From the IMG/VR virus record IMGVR_UViG_3300020428_000121, positions 1 through 20,306 of that record: a stretch of DNA of 20,306 nucleotides. One strand, given 5' to 3'. A program made the translations under genes and the position numbers. This document shows, one piece after another, positions 4,564 to 11,404 of the stretch; position 1 is the stretch's first letter; each line of letters opens with the position of its first letter. The stretch is from a virus. Below the pieces are notes generated by a model, which saw nothing but the letters and a program-made list of their open reading frames with translations, searched no databases and was not told the DNA's origin.

Positions 4564-7058
4564 GCGAAAAAATCCTCCAAGCTGCTTTGTTCCTCTGCAT
4601 GCCAATCAATAGCCTCAAGAATAAGATTGAGAGGATCAAGGAATGTTTTAGTAAATTGTTTGTCATAGTCAATATAACTATGTAGGTTTATTTCTTGAGG
4701 CAAATAATCAGGAAAGGCTATAACATTTTCATGAATAGGATTTGGCATTTTAAGATATGCAAATTTAATCTTTTCACCGTTTTGTATCTTTGCATACTTT
4801 TTTTCTAGTCCTTTTTCTTTAAGAAATTTGTTATAAAGTATTGAGCCTCTGACGTGAATCGGACAACCTTTTTTGTAAATTGATTTACGATCTGCCCAAT
4901 CCGTGACATTACTAACTGAACGTGGAAAAGAAACATTCTCAGGCGGTAGTGAATTGAAGTCCGATCTGAATTGCTTAATGAATCGTTGTATCGTTGCTTC
5001 ATCGGCATCAATAAGGAGTTTAAATGCTTCTTTAAATTTACCTCTAACCTTTTCAGGAGTTGAAGACTTAATTGCTTCAATACCCATAATTTTGAGTTTA
5101 GGGTTTTTAAATTGAACCCCTTCTGAATTGTGCACATTAAGGATGTAACGTTTCTTTGCAGTCCAGATACCTTTGTCTGCAATGACTTCACGATCCATGA
5201 CCATTCTGTTTTCAAAGACCGACATGTTTTCAGCAAGTTCGGCATAAGCTTTACCTAATTTAGGTGTAAAGTGTTCTTTACATATTTTGTCAAGAAACTT
5301 TACAGGATTTTTTGGTTGAAACTTTTCTACTAAAGGACCGAAATTAACATACAAGCTATCGGTATCAATAGCAATAACAAAATCAATATCTTTTCGTTGT
5401 TTGGATTCTCCATTCATCACCTCATTCATAGTTTTATTCATACATTGCTCTGCCCACTTGATTGCAAGTTGACCGGATAAAGTAACAGCTTCAGCAATTT
5501 GCATATCGAAATATCTGAAATACTGGTTACCCAATGCACCATAAAGAGAATTAAGCAAAATCTTAATAGCCATTTGTTTGTTTTCAAGTTGATTGATTTC
5601 TTTTTCAAGTTCAATGGTAGGATTCTTTTCATTATCCTGCATTGCAATCAACATAAGCTTTTTAACTTCTTTACGTTCATTGTAATAGTCAACAACAATC
5701 TTAGGAATAATTCCTTGATGTTTATTAGTAAAAGTAGAACCATTAGCAGCAACAGAGTTTGGTGAAACTACATTGCCACCACTAAGCACTGTATCAAAAA
5801 CATTAATGTCAGTTATACGTTTTCGAATAGTTTCAGGAGACATATTGTACTGAACCAAAAGGTTTGGATAAAGACTGTTAAGATCAAAAGAGACCACCCA
5901 ATCATGTTTACCACACATAGGCTCTTTGACATAGCCTCCAGGATATGCTGTTTTATTCTTATCAACATTTTGAGGTATTGCAATATGTTTTTGGTTTAGG
6001 GCTCGATAAATAATTGAATCCCATATCGCAGTTGTACCAAATGTGTCTTGGTAATTTACACCGCCTTTATATGCAATAGTAAGAGCTAATTCAATTAGTT
6101 TCATTTTATCATCAATACGTTCAATAAGTCCAACATCATGAATATTGTATTCAATAAACTTTTGATGATCATTTTTATAAAGAGAATGTAAACTTCCATG
6201 TTCTTCATAAGAAAGCTTACGTTCACCAAGAACAACATGAGCTATATGATCAAGTTTGTATGATTCTTGTGGACCATACGAATATCCAAACTTTTGAAAC
6301 AAATCATAATAGTCAAGTTGTTGTGTACCAACAATATCATACGTATCCATCTTTTTACCTTTTAAGGTAAGCTGTCTATAATTTACCATCTTCCAAGGAG
6401 ATAGCATTTTTACAGCATCTTCAGATTGAATTTTAATGATACGATTTACAATATAAGGAATATCGAAAAGACGAGTATTCCAACCAGTAATTACATCAGG
6501 TGGATCTTCATTCCAAAAGAAAAGAAATAAATCAATAAGCTCATGTTCATTGGCACATTTACGATAAATGACTTCTTGGCCATTTGGATTATAATCACCA
6601 AGACCCCAAACATATGTAAAGTTTTTAGAGCGAGATGACATTTTAAGAGCAATGGAAATAATAGGATGATTTGCATCTTCAGGAAAAGGGAATCCATCAT
6701 CAGATGCAACCTCAATATCGATATTGCAAACATTAACTAAGCTTGGATTGAACTTAATTTCATTAGGGAAAGTTTCAGTGATGTATTGATGAATATAGTT
6801 AGTATTGCCATAAACATCAAAGTTTGCAATATCTCTATATTTTTCTAGGAAGTCTTTGGCTTCTCGCATGCTGTCAAACTTTATAGGTTCAACAGGCTTT
6901 CTATCTAAAGAAGTCCAATCTGTTTGCTTTTTATCAGAAGGAACATACAATGTAGGATTGAAATGTACACGTTTTTGTACACGTTTTCCATTGTAATTGA
7001 AACCGCGATAGAGGAGATTGTTACCGTATCTTGAAACTTGTGTGTAGAATGATTCCAT
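4560..7058 (-). CDS. 43: DNA polymerase, family B (T4 gp43)
   Basis: The replicative polymerase with 3'-5' exonuclease, 832 aa (T4 gp43 about 900). Exonuclease motifs: NIDIE (about 112-116), GWNTRLFDIPY and YNIHDVGLIER. Polymerase motifs: SFDLNSLYP (A), KILLNSLYG (B) and AIDTDSLYV (C), then KKRYIL. The protein ends SSLEDFFA, a typical clamp-binding tail for gp45. Start is ATG 7058; a longer frame would begin inside the promoter. The promoter at 7068-7096 predicts transcription starting at about 7061, leaving a 3-nt leader, and no SD precedes the ATG. It leads an operon with the cupin, MazG-like, primase-like and nuclease-like genes. Confidence 0.97.
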   Translation of the reverse strand: MESFYTQVSRYGNNLLYRGFNYNGKRVQKRVHFNPTLYVPSDKKQTDWTSLDRKPVEPIKFDSMREAKDFLEKYRDIANFDVYGNTNYIHQYITETFPNEIKFNPSLVNVCNIDIEVASDDGFPFPEDANHPIISIALKMSSRSKNFTYVWGLGDYNPNGQEVIYRKCANEHELIDLFLFFWNEDPPDVITGWNTRLFDIPYIVNRIIKIQSEDAVKMLSPWKMVNYRQLTLKGKKMDTYDIVGTQQLDYYDLFQKFGYSYGPQESYKLDHIAHVVLGERKLSYEEHGSLHSLYKNDHQKFIEYNIHDVGLIERIDDKMKLIELALTIAYKGGVNYQDTFGTTAIWDSIIYRALNQKHIAIPQNVDKNKTAYPGGYVKEPMCGKHDWVVSFDLNSLYPNLLVQYNMSPETIRKRITDINVFDTVLSGGNVVSPNSVAANGSTFTNKHQGIIPKIVVDYYNERKEVKKLMLIAMQDNEKNPTIELEKEINQLENKQMAIKILLNSLYGALGNQYFRYFDMQIAEAVTLSGQLAIKWAEQCMNKTMNEVMNGESKQRKDIDFVIAIDTDSLYVNFGPLVEKFQPKNPVKFLDKICKEHFTPKLGKAYAELAENMSVFENRMVMDREVIADKGIWTAKKRYILNVHNSEGVQFKNPKLKIMGIEAIKSSTPEKVRGKFKEAFKLLIDADEATIQRFIKQFRSDFNSLPPENVSFPRSVSNVTDWADRKSIYKKGCPIHVRGSILYNKFLKEKGLEKKYAKIQNGEKIKFAYLKMPNPIHENVIAFPDYLPQEINLHSYIDYDKQFTKTFLDPLNLILEAIDWHAEEQSSLEDFFA

Positions 7059-7067
7059 AATAAGTAT

Positions 7068-7096
7068 ATTATACCACATCAAATGAGAAAAGTAAA
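7068..7096 (-). promoter_or_regulatory. Sigma70 extended -10 promoter for the polymerase operon
   Basis: Minus strand TTTACT (7096-7091), 17-bp spacer ending TGTGG, TATAAT (7073-7068). Predicted start about 7061 with ATG at 7058. The U-tract of the upstream terminator runs directly into the -35 region, so termination and re-initiation are back to back. Confidence 0.85.
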
Positions 7097-7098
7097 GG

Positions 7099-7121
7099 AA
7101 AAAAGAGGGCCAAAGCCCTCT
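7099..7121 (-). terminator. Strong intrinsic terminator, symmetric
   Basis: AGAGGGC (7121-7115 on the minus strand) pairs perfectly with GCCCTCT (7110-7104) across a 4-nt loop, followed by TTTTT (7103-7099). The plus strand also has a run of T after the hairpin (7121-7128), so it could work in both directions. It separates the clamp/RegA/Hsp20 operon from the polymerase promoter. Confidence 0.9.
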
Positions 7122-7126
7122 TTTTT

Positions 7127-7267
7127 TTAATATATGCCTTTGTAGGCTAGTCTTTTTTGTCTTTGCTCAAGATCATAGTGATCAATTGACTGCGACAAAT
7201 ACTTTTCAATTTGGACTCGCTGATAGTCTTCTCTAAAATAGTTAAGAATCTTTTTTAGTATCATCAT
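7127..7267 (-). CDS. Small basic helical protein (46 aa), DUF3563-like
   Basis: Begins MMILKKILNYFREDYQR, then EKYLSQSIDHYDLEQRQKRL. The pattern of an N-terminal amphipathic helix, then YL..S.D..DLE.R...L resembles the short DUF3563 family of small bacterial proteins of unknown function; the match is by eye. ATG at 7267 overlaps the upstream stop as ATGA (a second ATG follows at 7264). The stop codon lies directly before the terminator, making this the last gene of its operon. Confidence 0.6.
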   Translation of the reverse strand: MMILKKILNYFREDYQRVQIEKYLSQSIDHYDLEQRQKRLAYKGIY

Positions 7268-7503
7268 ATATTTTCTCTTCTTCTACATGCATCCCATTGA
7301 ACATTAAGTTCATTTTCAATTTGGTCTACAGTTAGTTTCGGATATTCGCATCTCATCATAGGAGCAATCTCCTTATTGACTTGACGCATACGAGCATTTA
7401 CTATGCCCGCCATCATACTTGCTAAAAGTATTCTTAGCCCTTTTAAGAATCTATCAAGAACCTTCGTTGAGAAGTTGAGACTTTGAAGTGCTACTTGTGT
7501 CAT
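7264..7503 (-). CDS. Small protein (79 aa), unknown function
   Basis: Begins MTQVALQSLNFSTKVLDRFLKG. A basic amphipathic N-terminal half (FLKGLRILLASMMAGIVNARMRQ) is followed by EIAPMMRCEYPKLTVDQIENELN. It may be a membrane-associated or helical DNA/RNA-binding protein; nothing specific is recognised. ATG at 7503 has a GAGGG SD and lies 50 nt inside the 3' end of the Hsp20 gene in another frame, an unusually long overlap for this region. Confidence 0.6.
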   Translation of the reverse strand: MTQVALQSLNFSTKVLDRFLKGLRILLASMMAGIVNARMRQVNKEIAPMMRCEYPKLTVDQIENELNVQWDACRRRENI

Positions 7504-7930
7504 TTTTACCCTCGTTAGAATTAATTTTAATTTTACGAGGACGCTTCTCTTCTGGAAGAACGACTTCAAGATCGACAGTCAGTATTCCATCCTTTAGATT
7601 TGCTCCTGATACTTCAGTATATTCGGACAATCTAAACGATTTCTCAAATTTACGACCTGAAATCCCTTTATGAACGTATGCTGTTTGCTCTCTACGAGCT
7701 TCTCGATTCCCTTTAATAAAAAGAACATGATCTTTAACTTCGATATCAATATGACTTTCGTTGAATCCAGCAATTGCTAGCTCAACTTGATAAGTCGTTT
7801 CACTCGTTTTTACAACGTTATGTGGGGGATATGTATCTTTGGCGCCATTAGCGACCTGCTCAAGTTCGTCAAAGATGTGGTCGAAACCAAGAAATGCGTT
7901 CCGTGGGAACATAAAAGTATTGCTTACCAT
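7454..7930 (-). CDS. Small heat shock protein, Hsp20 / alpha-crystallin family
   Basis: A 158-aa ATP-independent chaperone. The N-terminal FGFDHIFDEL-like stretch (AFLGFDHIFDELEQVAN) is typical of Hsp20. The alpha-crystallin domain spans about residues 35-130, with YQVELAIAGFNESHIDIEV, LFIKGNR, GISGRKFEKSFRL, and the closing strand ANLKDGILTVDLEVVLPEEKRPRKIKI, which includes the family's GhL motif as DGILTVDL. Hsp20 genes are regular members of marine T4-like genomes and are thought to protect proteins during infection or assembly. ATG at 7930 has a perfect AGGAGG. A GGAA-loop hairpin lies in its leader. Confidence 0.93.
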   Translation of the reverse strand: MVSNTFMFPRNAFLGFDHIFDELEQVANGAKDTYPPHNVVKTSETTYQVELAIAGFNESHIDIEVKDHVLFIKGNREARREQTAYVHKGISGRKFEKSFRLSEYTEVSGANLKDGILTVDLEVVLPEEKRPRKIKINSNEGKNDTSSTSKSQLLNEGS

Positions 7931-7965
7931 AATTACCTCCTATTGTTAAGCAAGGTTGAAATGTA

Positions 7966-7985
7966 GGACTCGCTTCCGCGACATC
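7966..7985 (-). other. Short hairpin with GGAA tetraloop in the hsp20 leader
   Basis: TCGC-GGAA-GCGA (7981-7970 on the minus strand), with a GNRA-type loop, extended by GGA/TCC across a small internal loop. It lies between the kinase-like gene stop (7991) and the hsp20 SD. There is no U-tract, so it is more likely a stabilising or processing element than a terminator. Confidence 0.35.
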
Positions 7986-7990
7986 CAATA

Positions 7991-8518
7991 TTATATATAA
8001 GATTTCCAATCTAAACGTTGCTTTTCCCATAAAATTTTTCTATCTTTTATGGAAATTTCACGATACGTGTCGAAATCAATCAAATATATGTTATCAGTGC
8101 GTTCTTCTTGAATATAATTTCTATAATTATAATCTGCAAACGACCACCGATTCTTTCTATATACTACATCTTCTTCAATAATAGACATCTTACTTTTATT
8201 AAGATATTTGCCTTTTATGTATTCAGATGTAATATACAATTTGCTATTTAATATTTCATATTCAAATTTAGGTATATGAATTCTATTAAAGCTATCTTTG
8301 TGAAGTCTATCTAGCCACTCTGTTTTAAGTGCTAACTTTTCCTGTAAATCTTCTGGCGAATACTCAATGCACTTTGTTAAAGTGAAGGTTGTTCTTCTTC
8401 CTTCAGTATAATATGATCTAGCTATTTTTTGTTTGTCGTGCCTTAATTCGGCTACAAACTTTTGAAAGGTTCCATCATGTTTGCCTAAGTCTTGTTTCCA
8501 ATATTGTATTTCGGACAT
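7991..8518 (-). CDS. Short protein-kinase-like-fold protein (175 aa), tentative
   Basis: Begins MSEIQYWKQDLGKHDG. The C-terminal part WSFADYNYRNYI followed by NIYLIDFDTY looks like the catalytic region of protein/small-molecule kinases, with D...N then IDFD, the DFG-like metal-binding position. TSEYIKGKYL could be the hinge region. The N-lobe would be short, and no clear glycine loop or HRD histidine is visible, so it may be degenerate. ATG at 8518 lies 34 nt inside the regA 3' end; a GTG three codons upstream is an alternative. Neither has a strong SD, so coupling with regA is likely. The fold call needs a profile search. Confidence 0.4.
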   Translation of the reverse strand: MSEIQYWKQDLGKHDGTFQKFVAELRHDKQKIARSYYTEGRRTTFTLTKCIEYSPEDLQEKLALKTEWLDRLHKDSFNRIHIPKFEYEILNSKLYITSEYIKGKYLNKSKMSIIEEDVVYRKNRWSFADYNYRNYIQEERTDNIYLIDFDTYREISIKDRKILWEKQRLDWKSYI

Positions 8519-8904
8519 AGTTCCCACTCATTTTTTTCTTTAAATGGTATAATCTTAATTTGTCTCAAAGGAGCTTGATTTTCAACCATAGCACTATTTT
8601 CTATGTTAATAAGTCCCCAATCACTCATAAGAGTAGTAATTGTATTACGTCTTCCAATATCAGTTTCATCTAGGTTAGCTTTTTTTCCATCAAGTAAAAA
8701 AAGCTCTTTAAAATGCACAATGAAATATCGACCTTGTTTATGCAGAATATGACAAGATTGAAATAGCTTTTTTTCTTTACGAGAAGCTACTCCTATTCTT
8801 GTTAGTGTTTCTCTTACTTTTAAGAAGTCGTCAGGTTCTCGAAGAGTCACCTCGAGCATTTTGCTCGGATCCCATTCTACTAATTTATTTTCTTGTTGTT
8901 CCAC
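8485..8904 (-). CDS. regA: RegA translational repressor
   Basis: A homologue of T4 RegA, which binds initiation regions of early mRNAs and blocks their translation. MLEVTLREPDDFLKVRETLTR, SCHILHKQGRYFIVHFKELF, DWGLINIE and KEKNEWELCPKYNIGN align with T4 RegA along its length. The start is uncertain: GTG 8904 (139 aa; AGAAGG upstream, overlapping gp62 by 20 nt) adds 15 residues, whereas ATG 8859 (124 aa) matches the usual N terminus but has only a weak SD. T4 RegA represses genes 44, 45 and itself, all neighbours here, so autogenous control of this operon is likely. Confidence 0.93.
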   Translation of the reverse strand: MEQQENKLVEWDPSKMLEVTLREPDDFLKVRETLTRIGVASRKEKKLFQSCHILHKQGRYFIVHFKELFLLDGKKANLDETDIGRRNTITTLMSDWGLINIENSAMVENQAPLRQIKIIPFKEKNEWELCPKYNIGNKT

Positions 8905-9268
8905 CTTGCGATACCTTCTTTTTTAATCCGTTTATTTGTTCAGACGATAGAAGGGGCAAAACTTGGCGGGCTTTTTCGTTGCTATAACCATAATACTTTT
9001 TCACCACTTCAGCGTCATGTTCTAAATCAGGTTTAGCCCATTTACTAAACCTTTTCCTCTTTCGTATAATATTTATAAGAAAGTCGAATTGTAAACGGCT
9101 ATCTAAGTGATAGTTAATATTCATCTCATTTGCCATAAGAACAGTATCATTAAAATAGCTAAGACCTCTATTAACCATAAATGAGTTATAATCATTTTCA
9201 ACTAAATCATCAACCATGATATTCTTTTTGCCATAATTGATGTCATTTAAAAATTCAAAGGGATTCAT
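8885..9268 (-). CDS. 62: Clamp loader small subunit (T4 gp62)
   Basis: Partner of gp44 in the complex that opens gp45 and loads it on primer-template DNA. The 127-aa protein starts MNPFEFLNDINYG and contains YNSFMVNRGLSYF, FDFLINIIRKRKRFSKWAK and VKKYYGYSNEKARQVLPLLS, which correspond to the SKFMVENALSQF and KRYGKWAK regions of T4 gp62. It is much shorter than T4 gp62 (187 aa), as in other marine relatives. ATG at 9268 has GGAG eight bases upstream and overlaps the stop of the 56-aa gene as TAATG. The order gp44, small gene, gp62, regA supports the assignment. Confidence 0.88.
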   Translation of the reverse strand: MNPFEFLNDINYGKKNIMVDDLVENDYNSFMVNRGLSYFNDTVLMANEMNINYHLDSRLQFDFLINIIRKRKRFSKWAKPDLEHDAEVVKKYYGYSNEKARQVLPLLSSEQINGLKKKVSQGGTTRK

Positions 9269-9438
9269 TACCACCACTCCAATAATCTACCGTTTCCGAT
9301 TATAATCATACAGCACGTCGCTATATGCAATAAAAACCACATTGTTCTAATAGCTAAATGTATATGATCATCTTTTTTATCATCATCATAAGCATGGCTG
9401 CCCATTGCTTTACACCAATATTTCCATAGAGTTATCAT
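9268..9438 (-). CDS. Tiny membrane protein between gp44 and gp62 (56 aa)
   Basis: Begins MITLWKYWCKAMGSHAYDD. After an N-terminal aromatic/basic segment and a very polar stretch (HAYDDDKKDDHIH) comes a hydrophobic helix (about residues 32-48, MWFLLHIATCCMIIIG), ending NGRLLEWW. This predicts a single membrane span. ATG at 9438 overlaps the gp44 stop (ATGA), and its stop overlaps the gp62 ATG (TAATG), so it is locked between the two clamp loader genes and could set their relative translation. No function known. Confidence 0.7.
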   Translation of the reverse strand: MITLWKYWCKAMGSHAYDDDKKDDHIHLAIRTMWFLLHIATCCMIIIGNGRLLEWW

Positions 9439-10373
9439 GCAAATTCGACATTAGCCATAAGTTCAGTCATACATGCAACAACATTTAGTTCATGGTCAGC
9501 CGCAAAGGCATTCTTATACTGATAGTCAGCAAGAATAAGAACCACTTGAGGAACTGATGCAGGTGCTACCTTTTCAACCATTCTATCATAGACGCCTCTA
9601 AAAATAGCAGAAGCATCGGTATCAATATTATTAACAACCCACCCTCGCATTTTCTTAAAGTCTTTAGCTTTTAGAAAAGTGAAAAGCTCGTCGTATTTAG
9701 ACGAACTAAGAGATACAAGAAGGCCAGCGTCAATACTGCCAGTGGTAGAATATCGTTGAAGTTCATTAAGTACTCTTCTCCAATCAGGGGCAAATCTCAT
9801 TATAAGTTCAGCAATAATCTTGTCATTGGATTCAATATTCTCATTGACTAAGATTTTTTGAATTCTTTGCATAAACTCGCCACAAAGTTCAGCTAATTGC
9901 TTTTTATTACAATTGAATTCATAAACACCACACCTTGAGTGTAAAGGCTCAATGATACGATTTTTAAAATTACAAGTGAGAATAAATCTACAATTATTTG
10001 AGAATTCTTCAATAAATCCACGCAAAGCTGGTTGAAACGATTGTGGATTTAGATAATCAGCTTCATCAAGGATAACTACTTTATAGTCGCCAGACAAAGA
10101 TACGCTTGATGCAAACTGTTTTATTTTATTTCTTAAGGTGTCAATATTACCTTCTTCTGAACCGTTAATAAGAAGATAATCAACACCAAGCTCATGACAA
10201 AGAGCTTTAGCAACTGTGGTTTTACCTAAACCTGCAGTGCCAGTGAAAAGCATATTCTGCAATTCACCAGCATCTACAATATTTTGGAAAACAGTTTTAA
10301 GTTGCAGAGGTAAGATCGTTTCCGATATTTTTTGTGGGCGATACTTTTCGACCCATAGGTAGTCTTTCGACAT
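9435..10373 (-). CDS. 44: Clamp loader ATPase subunit (T4 gp44)
   Basis: AAA+ ATPase of 312 aa (T4 gp44 is 319). WVEKYRPQ at the N terminus is typical of clamp loaders. Walker A is GTAGLGKT (about 45-52), Walker B VVILDEAD, followed by the sensor/arginine-finger region LHSRCGVYEF. With gp62 it forms the loader that places the gp45 trimer on DNA. ATG at 10373 has AAAAGGA upstream. A perfect 8-bp hairpin (10399-10421) precedes this SD and covers the stop codon of the upstream gene; both are possible control points for RegA or RNA processing. Confidence 0.97.
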   Translation of the reverse strand: MSKDYLWVEKYRPQKISETILPLQLKTVFQNIVDAGELQNMLFTGTAGLGKTTVAKALCHELGVDYLLINGSEEGNIDTLRNKIKQFASSVSLSGDYKVVILDEADYLNPQSFQPALRGFIEEFSNNCRFILTCNFKNRIIEPLHSRCGVYEFNCNKKQLAELCGEFMQRIQKILVNENIESNDKIIAELIMRFAPDWRRVLNELQRYSTTGSIDAGLLVSLSSSKYDELFTFLKAKDFKKMRGWVVNNIDTDASAIFRGVYDRMVEKVAPASVPQVVLILADYQYKNAFAADHELNVVACMTELMANVEFA

Positions 10374-10398
10374 ATTCAATCCTTTTCATAATATATTG

Positions 10399-10421
10399 GC
10401 AAGCACTATTTCTGTGCTTGC
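10399..10421 (-). other. Perfect 8-bp hairpin upstream of the gp44 ribosome binding site
   Basis: GCAAGCAC (10421-10414) pairs with GTGCTTGC (10406-10399) around a 7-nt loop that includes most of the TAG stop codon of the 84-aa gene. No U-tract follows, so it is not a typical terminator. It sits about 10 nt before the gp44 SD. Confidence 0.55.
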
Positions 10422-10660
10422 TCCTGTTGAAAGTTTTCAGCCATCTGAATAATCGAGATAGACTGATCACGAAGTTGTCCAATTGTAGACAACTCTTCAC
10501 CTTTGAATCCACCACGTTGAGTGACAGTATCAATAACGGCGATCATACTACGAGCAGCTCTATTAGCTGTTTCGTACATTTGAGTATGAGCATCTACCGG
10601 TTCATCACCTTGCGGTGCATCAGTAGGTGCAGGTACTTCAGGTTTTTTTTCTTCAGCCAT
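10406..10660 (-). CDS. Small conserved-looking protein between gp45 and gp44 (84 aa)
   Basis: The first 25 residues are Pro/Glu-rich and likely disordered (MAEEKKPEVPAPTDAPQGDE). The rest is a predicted helical hairpin with AVIDTVTQRGGFKGEELSTIGQLRDQ and a Gln/Glu-rich end. A similar small protein with a (T)QRG.F...E....G motif occurs at the same place, between clamp and clamp loader, in marine T4-like phages as far as I recall; its function is unknown. ATG at 10660 follows GGAG eight bases upstream, inside the gp45 stop region. Confidence 0.75.
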   Translation of the reverse strand: MAEEKKPEVPAPTDAPQGDEPVDAHTQMYETANRAARSMIAVIDTVTQRGGFKGEELSTIGQLRDQSISIIQMAENFQQEQAQK

Positions 10661-10661
10661 A

Positions 10662-11339
10662 TTAAACTCCAGTCTCCGAAGATTTTTCTAAAGCAATCCA
10701 ATATTGGATGTTGCTATTTTTGTTAACAAAATGAGAGATTAATTTCGAAGAAATCGACACGTCATAATCTCCCGGCACAATCCTAAGATTGCCTATATTC
10801 AGAACATAATTAAAATCACCATTCTGAAATTCTCCACTGACGTCAATAGAGAATGCATTTGAGGTTGCATTGTTTTTATCTATAACAGATAAAGATAACA
10901 CACCGCTCGTTGTTCCTGAAATTGAAATTTCTTGATGGCCTAATGTTGCAGTTGCTTTTCTCAATCGATTGAGAGTCGCTTCATCAAGAACAAATGAAAC
11001 ATCACTATCCGGCATCACAATATCTTTTTGAGGTGATGTAAGAATTTCCGGATCAGCATAAAAGTATTTTACTTTTGATCTACCGGACGAATCATTTACT
11101 ATTACATAGTCATCTGTAAATTCTAAAGTTGGGCTATCAACTAATCCTAAAACTGCTAGGAACTCATTCAAATCATATATCCCCATTGGTGTAGGAAACT
11201 CTTGATCAAGTTTAGCCTGTGCTAAAACGTTTTTAGCCTCAGTAATAGTTTTAAGCGTGTCACCATTTTGAATTACAATATTGGGGTTAATCCCTGCAAA
11301 GTTCTTCAAAACAGTCAAAGTATTTTCATTAAGTTGCAT
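10662..11339 (-). CDS. 45: Sliding clamp (T4 gp45)
   Basis: A 225-aa homotrimeric processivity clamp (T4 gp45 228 aa). MQLNENTLTVLKNFAGINPNIVIQNGD corresponds to the T4 start MKLSKDTTALLKNFATIN; GIYDLNEFLAVLGLV and the C-terminal IVPGDYDVSISSKLISHF match conserved clamp segments. It tethers gp43 and, in late infection, RNA polymerase through gp55. ATG at 11339 has an AAAGGA SD and about 27 nt of leader after the promoter at 11373-11401, so this operon has an ordinary leader. Confidence 0.95.
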   Translation of the reverse strand: MQLNENTLTVLKNFAGINPNIVIQNGDTLKTITEAKNVLAQAKLDQEFPTPMGIYDLNEFLAVLGLVDSPTLEFTDDYVIVNDSSGRSKVKYFYADPEILTSPQKDIVMPDSDVSFVLDEATLNRLRKATATLGHQEISISGTTSGVLSLSVIDKNNATSNAFSIDVSGEFQNGDFNYVLNIGNLRIVPGDYDVSISSKLISHFVNKNSNIQYWIALEKSSETGV

Positions 11340-11372
11340 AATTTATCCTTTACGATTTACAGTTATAATAGT

Positions 11373-11401
11373 ATTATACCACAGTCGTGATGAAATGTAA
11401 A
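11373..11401 (-). promoter_or_regulatory. Sigma70 extended -10 promoter for the clamp operon
   Basis: Minus strand TTTACA (11401-11396), 17-bp spacer ending TGTGG, TATAAT (11378-11373). Predicted start about 11366. The -35 lies just 4 nt after the gp46 gene end. Confidence 0.85.
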
Positions 11402-11404
11402 CCA

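Noticed and set aside
4903-5765. Open plus-strand frames opposite the DNA polymerase gene
   Set aside because: Shadows of gp43 codon usage with no SD, promoter or recognisable protein; the same holds for the other plus-strand frames in the window.
8541-8546. Plus-strand TATAAT preceded by TGG, inside regA
   Set aside because: No -35-like hexamer at 16-18 bp upstream and no downstream plus-strand gene.
9070-9077. TATAAATA octamer on the minus strand inside gene 62
   Set aside because: Internal to coding sequence; the next gene, regA, is an early gene. Probably chance.
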